DNA of 5,426 nucleotides from Mucilaginibacter sp. (GTDB lineage Bacteria > Bacteroidota > Bacteroidia > Sphingobacteriales > Sphingobacteriaceae): NCBI GenBank assembly GCA_025934475.1, contig JAICXZ010000274.1, forward strand, positions 1 through 5,426. Reading direction: 5' to 3'. The translations under genes and the position numbers were made by a program. Below are positions 1 to 5,426 of this stretch, in pieces; position 1 is the first letter of the stretch, and every line of letters begins with the position of its first letter. Under the pieces are notes generated by a model. That model made no database searches. It worked only from the letters and a program-made list of their open reading frames with translations, and was not told the DNA's origin.

Positions 1-806
1 AAATTGAAAGACGCCTCAAAGAAGATTACGAGATGACCATCGACGTAAACAATCATGAATTGAGGGCAGTCGTAAAAAACAGGCACGAGTTCAGGAACTG
101 GAACAACAACATGAGCATATCGTTCAAGATTTATGTTCCTCATGACGTTTCAACGGAACTCAGTACCAGTGGTGGTGGTATCGACCTTGATCACTTAAAA
201 GGCAAAGAGAACTTCAGAACCAGCGGTGGCGGGTTGAATGTTGCCGATGTGAGCGGCGAAATTCATGGAACTACCTCTGGCGGCGGTATCAATGTGAGCG
301 ATTCGGGCGATCAGATCGACCTAAACACCAGCGGTGGCGGCATTACAGCAAAAGGATGTCATGGCGATATCAGGCTGAAAACTTCAGGAGGAGGCATTGT
401 ACTGCATGATTTAAAAGGCACTATCTACGCACACACGAGCGGTGGGGGTGTACAGGCCGACCATATTGAAGGCGAGCTGCAAACCGGTTCATCTGGCGGT
501 GGTATTCAGTTGACCAACATATCCGCCAGCGTTGAAGCTACCACCAGCGCGGGTGGAGTTCAGGCCGAAATGAAACAAGTGGGTAAATACCTGAGACTGA
601 GTACAAGTGCAGGCAACATCGAATTGGTGCTTCCCGCAAAGCAAGGTCTTGATCTGGATTTGAAAGGTGAAAGCGTACAGCAAACCCATTTTGAGGGTTT
701 CCATGGCGAATTTGATAATAATCATGTACATGGAACAGTTAACGGCGGCGGTGCAACGGTTGATGCTCATGCCAGCAGTGGCCATGTGAGCGTACAATTC
801 AATTAA
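1..806 (+). CDS. DUF4097-like beta-solenoid repeat protein, 5'-truncated by window edge
   Basis: This is the C-terminal 268 codons (first full codon at base 3, stop TAA at 804-806) of a probable exported repeat protein of the DUF4097-like 'putative adhesin' type. The reading frame is open to the window edge. The residues before the Met at base 33 (IERRLKEDYE) match the neighbour's IEKRLRDDYT, so that Met is internal; by comparison with the neighbour about 75 codons lie upstream. A globular lead-in (to about base 164) is followed by eight T-S-G-G-G coils (165-602), a ninth degenerate coil (TSAGN), and a C-terminal part with an NGGG turn, ending in Asn without a recognisable sorting domain. The signal peptide is expected upstream but not seen. 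It is probably co-transcribed with the paralogue 33 bp downstream. The adhesin role is only a family label; ligand and exact location (periplasm or surface) are unknown. The family assignment rests on repeat pattern and architecture, not a profile search. Confidence 0.85.
   Translation, partial: IERRLKEDYEMTIDVNNHELRAVVKNRHEFRNWNNNMSISFKIYVPHDVSTELSTSGGGIDLDHLKGKENFRTSGGGLNVADVSGEIHGTTSGGGINVSDSGDQIDLNTSGGGITAKGCHGDIRLKTSGGGIVLHDLKGTIYAHTSGGGVQADHIEGELQTGSSGGGIQLTNISASVEATTSAGGVQAEMKQVGKYLRLSTSAGNIELVLPAKQGLDLDLKGESVQQTHFEGFHGEFDNNHVHGTVNGGGATVDAHASSGHVSVQFN
165..602 (+). repeat. Eight tandem 54-bp-period coils, TSGGG type
   Basis: Seven 18-residue units and one final 20-residue unit follow one another without gaps, starting at bases 165, 219, 273, 327, 381, 435, 489 and 543. 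Each opens with T-S-G-G-G (unit 7 S-S-G-G-G, unit 8 T-S-A-G-G), followed by alternating hydrophobic and polar residues. This is the pattern expected of one turn of a beta-solenoid with a tight Gly turn. Codons differ freely between units (Ser as AGT, AGC, TCT or TCA; Gly in all four forms). The repeat is therefore kept at protein level and is not a recent DNA expansion. Unit 4 holds the only Cys of the array. Confidence 0.9.
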
Positions 807-839
807 TCAAAAACATCATACATCAAGCAAAACAACATC

Positions 840-1868
840 ATGAAAAAATATTTGACGTTATTTATCGCGGCCGCCTTAGGTGTCACTGCAAATGCACAGG
901 ACAACAGAACGCCTTATATGACCAAGGCACTAACCTCAGGCATCAAAAATGTATATGTATCTACCTCTGGTGGTAGTATACATGTAAGCGGCGAATCGGG
1001 CCAATCGCCGCGGGTTGAGGTTTATATTACCGACAACCATGGCATGACACCATCAAAAGAGGAGATAGAAAAACGCCTCAGAGATGATTATACCCTCGAG
1101 ATTACCGTTAACGGCGACGAGGTAAAAGCGATTGCCAAAAACAAACATAATGGCGATTGGGACTGGCGCCGTCAACTGAATATCGGATTTAAAGTATATG
1201 TTCCGCAAAACTCATCTACTAACCTGGAAACCAGTGGTGGAAGTATTCACCTGACTTACCTGAGCGGCCAGGAAAAGTTTGAAACCAGCGGCGGTAGTCT
1301 TTCTATCGACCACTTGTCCGGAAAAGTTCATGGACGTACCTCGGGCGGTAGTATCCACGTAAGTAACTCGAAAGATGATATCGATCTTGAAACTTCAGGC
1401 GGAAGCGTGCATGCCAACAATTGCGCAGGTAATATCCGCTTAGAAACTTCAGGCGGCTCATTGAACCTTGATGATCTGAATGGCAAGATCAGTGCTGAGA
1501 CAAGTGGCGGCAGTGTTCAGGCGCATAACATCAAAGGCGATCTGAAAACAGGCACATCTGGCGGAAGCATTAATCTCTCCGGTTTGGCTTGCAGCCTTGA
1601 TACTTATACCAGTGGCGGCAGCATTCACGCTCAATTGACTGAGGCCTCAAAATTCGTAAAGATTGACGCCAGCGGCGGCCACGTTGACCTGCAATTGCCA
1701 TCGAAACAAGGATATGATTTAAATATCCACGCTGATAAAGTTACCGCCGACCTGAGCAGCGGATTCAGCGGTACCAAAGAAAAAGACAGGGTTGAAGGTA
1801 AGCTAAACGGCGGCGGCATTTCAGTTAATGTAAATGGCAGCAACCACGTGAACCTTAGTCTTAATTGA
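840..1868 (+). CDS. Exported DUF4097-like beta-solenoid repeat protein (complete)
   Basis: This 342-residue secreted repeat protein is a paralogue of the gene just upstream. Residues 1-19 form a signal peptide: Lys2-Lys3, a hydrophobic core (YLTLFIAAALGV), then A-N-A before Gln20, a Bacteroidota-like signal peptidase I site. No lipobox Cys is present, so it is not a lipoprotein. One isolated TSGGS strand lies at residues 42-46. A mixed region with the IEKRL and FKVYVP segments shared with the paralogue runs to about 130. Eight coils (131-276), a degenerate ninth (ASGGH) and an NGGG-containing end follow. The start is fixed by the signal peptide; no Shine-Dalgarno is visible and the leader is A-rich. 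Cys195 (coil 4) is shared with the paralogue, while Cys251 (coil 7) is not. It probably sits in the periplasm or on the outer surface, and there are no catalytic motifs. Adhesion is a family label only; a structural or envelope-sensing role is equally possible. Confidence 0.88.
   Translation: MKKYLTLFIAAALGVTANAQDNRTPYMTKALTSGIKNVYVSTSGGSIHVSGESGQSPRVEVYITDNHGMTPSKEEIEKRLRDDYTLEITVNGDEVKAIAKNKHNGDWDWRRQLNIGFKVYVPQNSSTNLETSGGSIHLTYLSGQEKFETSGGSLSIDHLSGKVHGRTSGGSIHVSNSKDDIDLETSGGSVHANNCAGNIRLETSGGSLNLDDLNGKISAETSGGSVQAHNIKGDLKTGTSGGSINLSGLACSLDTYTSGGSIHAQLTEASKFVKIDASGGHVDLQLPSKQGYDLNIHADKVTADLSSGFSGTKEKDRVEGKLNGGGISVNVNGSNHVNLSLN
1230..1667 (+). repeat. Eight tandem 54-bp-period coils, TSGGS type
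   Basis: The array has the same layout as in the upstream paralogue: seven 18-residue coils then one of 20, starting at bases 1230, 1284, 1338, 1392, 1446, 1500, 1554 and 1608. Position 5 of the signature is Ser in all eight coils (AGT or AGC in seven, TCA in coil 5). Position 7 is His in coils 1, 3, 4 and 8 and mostly Asn or Gln elsewhere. Codon choice varies between coils, so the units are old and held by selection on the protein. Confidence 0.9.
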
Positions 1869-1884
1869 TAGTGATTAGTTACTT

Positions 1885-1927
1885 GTTAATCAGTGATTAG
1901 GAAAATCCTGATCGCTGATTAACTTTT
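1885..1927 (+). terminator. Probable intrinsic terminator after the repeat-protein pair
   Basis: An 18-nt arm at 1885-1902 (GTTAATCAGTGATTAGGA) pairs along its whole length with 1906-1923, with two U-G wobbles and an AAA loop, and TTTT follows at 1924-1927. It begins 16 bp after the TGA of the upstream gene. The stem is long but AT-rich and the U-run is short, so termination is likely but not certain. There is no A-tract on the other side, so it should act on + strand transcription only. A 9-bp copy of part of the arm (AGTGATTAG) also occurs at 1870-1878. I could not identify a clear Bacteroidota -33/-7 promoter in the rest of the gap before the next gene (1928-1975). Confidence 0.65.
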
Positions 1928-1975
1928 AGCATCACATAAAATAATAAACCTTAATCGTTCCCAAAAACTCAACAC

Positions 1976-4345
1976 ATGATCAAGAACTATTTGAAAGTTG
2001 CCTGGCGAAATCTTAGGAGAAATAGCCTTTACAGCCTTATCAACATCGGCGGACTTACCATCGGTATGGCAGTTAGCTTTTTGTTGCTGATCTATGTTTA
2101 CAACGAGTTTAGTTACGATAAAGCCAATATCAATGATGCCAGGTTATTCCGGGTTATGAGAAACCAGCCCAGCAATGGCGAAATATTTACCAACGATGCC
2201 ACTCCAATACCACTGGCGCCGGCGATGATCAAAGACTTTCCCGAAATTGAAAGTATTAGTCGTACTAACTGGTCATACGATCGGTTGGTGAATTATAAGG
2301 ATAAGAGCCTAAAGCTGAACACGATGGCAGCCGACTCATCGTTCCTGGACATGTTTACTGTAGATTTCGTGTACGGAGATAAGAAAACGGCGTTTAAAGA
2401 TATTTCGTCTATCATCCTAACGCAATCTGGAGCCAGGTCAATTTTCGGCGACATTAACCCCATCGGACAGGTAGTAAAACTCGATAACCAGTTTCCACTA
2501 AAGGTAAGTGGGGTTGTGAAGGACCAGCCATCTAATGCCTCTTTCCAATTTAACGCGCTGATATCATGGGATCAATTAACGGCCGAAAATAGCTGGATCA
2601 AAACTTCGGGCTGGGGCAATTATTCATTTCTTACCTATGCAATGCTTAAGCCCGGAACATCTTTGGATGCAGTAAATGCCAAGCTCAAAGGTATCATAGG
2701 AAAATACAACCCGGAAAATAAAGAAAACACCATATTCCTTTATCCATTTTCAAAATACCATCTCTACAGCGAATTTAAAAATGGTAAGGCAGTAGGTGGT
2801 GCAATTGAGCAGGTAAAGCTTTTCATGTTCCTGGCCATCGGTATATTGCTGATCGCATGTATCAATTTCATGAACCTTTCTACAGCAAGGTCAGAACGTC
2901 GCGCGCGTGAGGTTGGGATACGCAAGGCGATAGGAGCTCGCCGCGGTAGTTTGATAACACAATTCATGGGGGAATCGCTATTGATGGCGTTTATCTCTTT
3001 TATATTTTCAATCGGCCTTGTATTTGCGTTGATCAAATCTTTCAGCGCTATTATCCGTGTACCATCGCTTAATGTTCCTTATGATAATATATGGGCCTGG
3101 ATAGTTGCCATGAGTGTGATACTGATTACAGGTGTGATTGCAGGAAGTTATCCTGCATTATTCTTGTCTTCCTTCATACCAGTGAAAGTGCTCAAGGGAC
3201 AAACCGTTTCGGTAAAATCAACCGTGACGCCCCGTAAAATACTGGTAACGTTGCAGTTTGCATTCGCTACTTTCCTGATTCTCTCCAGCATATTTATCTA
3301 TAAACAGATCATTTACCTCAAGAACAGACCTGTAGGATACGATCAGCGTGGCCTGGTGGAAATGAATTACGAAGGTAATATGGATAAGCAGTTCGAGAAT
3401 TTCAGAAGAGATATTATCAATGCGGGAGCAGTTACTGACGCGGCGGCCACTGGCAACTGCATTGCAAATAATAACAGCAGCTCGTGGGGGATCAAATGGC
3501 AGGGACAAAAGCCGGGAGAAGATAAAATGCCGATTGATCAGATTGCTGTTACTTATCATTTTATCAATACTTATGGCCTTAAATTAATTGAGGGCCGCGA
3601 CTTTTCTGAGGCTTACCCGGCGGATACCGCAGCGATAATTTTGAACCAATCGGCTGTAAAATTAATGGGCTTTAAGGAGCCGCTGAGCCAGATTGTTAAA
3701 TATCAGGACAAAAACTGCCGCGTAGTTGGTGTGGTGCAGGATTTTGTTTGGGGATCGCCACATGAACAGGTCAAACCAGCCATTATTGGTTTTATCAAAG
3801 GCTGGACAGGTGGCATAGGTTTACGCCTTAACCCGGCAAAATCTGTTAGCAATAGTGTTGCTATCATTCAGAATATCTATAAAAAATACAATCCGGAATA
3901 CCCACTCGAATACAAATTTGTGGATGAGAAATTTGCCAACAAGTTCCGCAACGAACAAATGCTTGGCAAAATGGCTATCAGTTTTACCTGCCTGGTTATT
4001 ATTATTTCATGTCTTGGTTTGTTTGGATTGGCTTCATTCTCGGCTGAGCAGCGCAAGAAGGAGATAGGAATACGAAAAGTGCTTGGAGCGACTATTAGTA
4101 GCATATGGCTCAGTCTTTCGCGCGAATTTGTTTTGCTGGTGCTAATTGCTTTCCCATTTGGAGCGGCGTTCAGTTATTACATGGTTAATGAATGGCTGAC
4201 CCCATTTCACTTTCGCACTGAATTAAGCTGGTGGGTATTTATATCAACTCTTGTTTTAAGCCTGATTATCTGTATGGCAACTGTAAGCTGGCAGGCCGTG
4301 AAGGCTGCGCTAGCCAACCCGGTGAAAAGCCTTCGGTCTGAGTAG
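1976..4345 (+). CDS. MacB/FtsX-type ABC transporter permease (complete)
   Basis: This 789-residue inner-membrane permease belongs to the MacB-PCD/FtsX family. These proteins work with a separate cytoplasmic ATPase and usually act on periplasmic or envelope substrates (MacB-type efflux, lipoprotein handling or mechanotransmission) rather than as simple importers. Two modules are seen. In module 1, TM1 lies at about 21-43, an extracytoplasmic MacB-PCD domain at 45-280, and an FtsX domain with TMs near 281-300, 333-356 and 372-393. In module 2, a TM at 424-444 is followed by a second extracytoplasmic domain to about 665 and TMs near 668-690, 716-736 and 751-772. The paired motifs REVGIRKAIGA (311-321) and KEIGIRKVLGA (695-705) follow the first TM of each FtsX domain, where the family contacts its ATPase. 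The NPVKSLRSE end is typical of this Bacteroidota group. The start fits family N-termini (MIKNYLKVAWRNL); no Shine-Dalgarno is seen. Length is normal and nothing is broken. The substrate cannot be deduced. Confidence 0.93.
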   Translation: MIKNYLKVAWRNLRRNSLYSLINIGGLTIGMAVSFLLLIYVYNEFSYDKANINDARLFRVMRNQPSNGEIFTNDATPIPLAPAMIKDFPEIESISRTNWSYDRLVNYKDKSLKLNTMAADSSFLDMFTVDFVYGDKKTAFKDISSIILTQSGARSIFGDINPIGQVVKLDNQFPLKVSGVVKDQPSNASFQFNALISWDQLTAENSWIKTSGWGNYSFLTYAMLKPGTSLDAVNAKLKGIIGKYNPENKENTIFLYPFSKYHLYSEFKNGKAVGGAIEQVKLFMFLAIGILLIACINFMNLSTARSERRAREVGIRKAIGARRGSLITQFMGESLLMAFISFIFSIGLVFALIKSFSAIIRVPSLNVPYDNIWAWIVAMSVILITGVIAGSYPALFLSSFIPVKVLKGQTVSVKSTVTPRKILVTLQFAFATFLILSSIFIYKQIIYLKNRPVGYDQRGLVEMNYEGNMDKQFENFRRDIINAGAVTDAAATGNCIANNNSSSWGIKWQGQKPGEDKMPIDQIAVTYHFINTYGLKLIEGRDFSEAYPADTAAIILNQSAVKLMGFKEPLSQIVKYQDKNCRVVGVVQDFVWGSPHEQVKPAIIGFIKGWTGGIGLRLNPAKSVSNSVAIIQNIYKKYNPEYPLEYKFVDEKFANKFRNEQMLGKMAISFTCLVIIISCLGLFGLASFSAEQRKKEIGIRKVLGATISSIWLSLSREFVLLVLIAFPFGAAFSYYMVNEWLTPFHFRTELSWWVFISTLVLSLIICMATVSWQAVKAALANPVKSLRSE

Positions 4346-4393
4346 CAGCGGCAGGTGCAGTAGCAGTCAGAATTTGGGGCTTAAAACTTAGGT

Positions 4394-4420
4394 TTTAGAA
4401 TTTAGTATTTAGAGTTTGAG
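4394..4420. repeat. Short TTTAG heptad repeat in the intergenic gap
   Basis: In the 80-bp gap between the two permease genes, TTTAG recurs exactly every 7 bp at 4394, 4401 and 4408, with a degenerate fourth copy (TTTGA) at 4415. The repeat ends 5 bp before the next start codon. Just upstream lies a weak inverted repeat, TAAAAC at 4382-4387 and GTTTTA at 4392-4397. An 8-bp direct repeat, AGTAGCAG, occurs at 4341-4348 and 4359-4366, overlapping the stop codon of the previous gene. No convincing promoter or terminator is visible, so the two permeases may be co-transcribed. The role of the heptads is unknown. Confidence 0.6.
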
Positions 4421-4425
4421 TTAAC

Positions 4426-5426
4426 ATGATAAAAAACTATTTTAAAATAGCATTTCGCCGGTTGAGCAGAACCCGGTTGTACACGCTGATAAATCTTTTT
4501 GGACTTACAGTGGGCATTACCAGTTGCCTGCTAATCGGATTATTTATAATTAACGAGCTTAGCTACGACCGGTTTAATGTGAATGCAGACCGTATTGTGC
4601 GCATGACTATGCAGTACGGGGCAGGCGGCAGTGAGAAGTTTGCGCTAACGGGAACTAAGGCCGGTCCGCAATTGCAGCGTACCTTTCCGCAGGTTGAGGC
4701 CTTTGTAAGACTCATCAACTCTGACCCGGTGGTGAAGAATGGAACCGTCATGTTCAATGAGAAGCGATTCCTATTTGCGGATTCATCATTGTTCAAAATA
4801 TTCTCGCTGCGGTTACTGAGAGGCGATGCGAATACCGCCCTGGATGCGCCAAATAAGGTGGTTATTACTAAAGCCATAGCTAAAAAATATTTCGGCAATG
4901 ACGATCCTATGGGTAAAACGCTCAGTGTGAGCCGATACAGTGGACCGCAAGACTTCCTGATCACGGGTGTGGTTCAGGATGCACCCGAAAACTCACAGGT
5001 TAAATATGATTTCATCGGATCGTTTACTTCATTGGGGGCATCCAAAGGTGAGGAGTGGTTTACTGCTAACTATATAACTTACCTTTTGCTCAAGAATAAA
5101 AACCAGGTACCAGGATTTCAACAGCAACTCAATACCTACATGCGTGGAGTAAGTAAGAGCGAATTAAAGCTTGCTGATAATAGTCCGCTGATGTATAATC
5201 TTGAGCCGCTGTTGTCGGTACACCTGCACTCGCAACTGGATGGCCTGGAGCCCAACGGAAGCCTGACCACTGTTTATATTTTAGGCGTTATTGCATTCCT
5301 TATCCTGCTGATCGCATGTATTAACTATACCAACCTGGCTACCGTGCAGTCGAGCGCAAAAAGTACAGAAATCGGCATCCGGAAAGTGTTGGGCGCCCAG
5401 CGTCATCAATTGTTCGGACAGTTTAT
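4426..5426 (+). CDS. MacB/FtsX-type ABC transporter permease, 3'-truncated by window edge
   Basis: This frame starts with ATG at 4426 and stays open for 333 codons to the window edge, so only about the first 40% of a normal ~790-residue protein is present. It is a paralogue of the permease upstream: its N-terminus MIKNYFKIAFRRLSRTRLY parallels MIKNYLKVAWRNLRRNSLY. TM1 lies at about 20-43, an extracytoplasmic MacB-PCD domain at 45-280 (with the family's YFGNDDPMGKTL and ITGVVQDAPENS segments), TM2 at about 283-303 containing LLIACIN, and then the EIGIRKVLGA ATPase-contact motif at 315-324. The window ends inside the first FtsX domain. It is likely an inner-membrane subunit needing a separate ATPase; whether it pairs with its neighbour as a heterodimer or has its own partner cannot be seen. 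No Shine-Dalgarno is present. Nothing in the visible part is broken. Confidence 0.9.
   Translation, partial: MIKNYFKIAFRRLSRTRLYTLINLFGLTVGITSCLLIGLFIINELSYDRFNVNADRIVRMTMQYGAGGSEKFALTGTKAGPQLQRTFPQVEAFVRLINSDPVVKNGTVMFNEKRFLFADSSLFKIFSLRLLRGDANTALDAPNKVVITKAIAKKYFGNDDPMGKTLSVSRYSGPQDFLITGVVQDAPENSQVKYDFIGSFTSLGASKGEEWFTANYITYLLLKNKNQVPGFQQQLNTYMRGVSKSELKLADNSPLMYNLEPLLSVHLHSQLDGLEPNGSLTTVYILGVIAFLILLIACINYTNLATVQSSAKSTEIGIRKVLGAQRHQLFGQF

Noticed and set aside
489..797. Reverse-strand reading frame within the first repeat gene (similar ones at 1631-1843, 2764-3036, 3218-3559, 3877-4104 and 4563-4964)
   Set aside because: All lie antisense inside strongly supported genes, have no recognisable family features and no independent start context; they are shadows.
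33..806. Met at base 33 as the true start of the first gene
   Set aside because: The frame is open upstream to the window edge, and the upstream residues align with internal residues 76-85 of the paralogue; no signal peptide follows this Met.
165..1667. 54-bp periodic DNA as a CRISPR array or minisatellite
   Set aside because: The period is 18 codons in frame, codons vary between units, and the repeat is explained by coding for solenoid coils.
3855..4067. Forward 70-codon frame inside the complete permease
   Set aside because: It overlaps the second module of the permease in another frame and shows no protein-like features.
4382..4397. Inverted repeat TAAAAC/GTTTTA as a terminator between the permeases
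   Set aside because: Only six AT pairs-rich base pairs with a 4-nt loop and no T-run after it; too weak to call.
4410..4418. TAGAGTTTG as a Bacteroidota -7 box (TAnnTTTG) for the second permease
   Set aside because: The spacer between TA and TTTG is one base too long, and no TTG/TTTG element lies at the right distance upstream.
2847..5321. 16-nt identical stretch in the two permeases (2847-2862 and 5306-5321) as a recombination or attachment site
   Set aside because: It encodes the conserved LLIACI membrane segment at the same place in both paralogues, so common descent explains it.

Overview
The window looks like a piece of a Bacteroidota chromosome, most likely Sphingobacteriaceae (Pedobacter/Mucilaginibacter-like). 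This is an inference from three things: start codons without Shine-Dalgarno sequences and with A-rich leaders, a signal peptide cut just before Gln, and ~790-residue double-module MacB/FtsX-type permeases of the kind that are abundant in that phylum. All four genes are on the + strand and coding density is high. I see no RNA gene, insertion sequence, phage gene, CRISPR array or origin.

Left half (1-1868): two adjacent paralogous genes encode exported proteins of the DUF4097-like 'putative adhesin / beta-strand repeat' type. The first is cut by the left window edge. The second is complete, with a signal peptide. Each is dominated by eight tandem coils, seven of 18 residues and one of 20, and each coil opens with a T-S-G-G-x signature. 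The x position is Gly in every coil of the first protein and Ser in every coil of the second, although the two proteins align coil by coil. This coordinated switch is the most unusual thing in the window. The genes are 33 bp apart and probably co-transcribed. A strong hairpin followed by T4 lies just after the second gene and probably ends the transcript.

Right half (1976-5426): two paralogous MacB-PCD/FtsX-type ABC transporter permeases lie in tandem. The first is complete (789 residues, two modules, about eight membrane segments). The second runs off the right edge after 333 codons, within its first FtsX domain. No ATPase gene is visible. The 80-bp gap between them carries a short TTTAG heptad repeat.

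No functional link between the repeat proteins and the permeases can be shown from the sequence. Both are envelope components, but the hairpin between them suggests separate transcription units. I do not see a clearly new multi-gene system. The paralogous solenoid pair is the best candidate for closer study.
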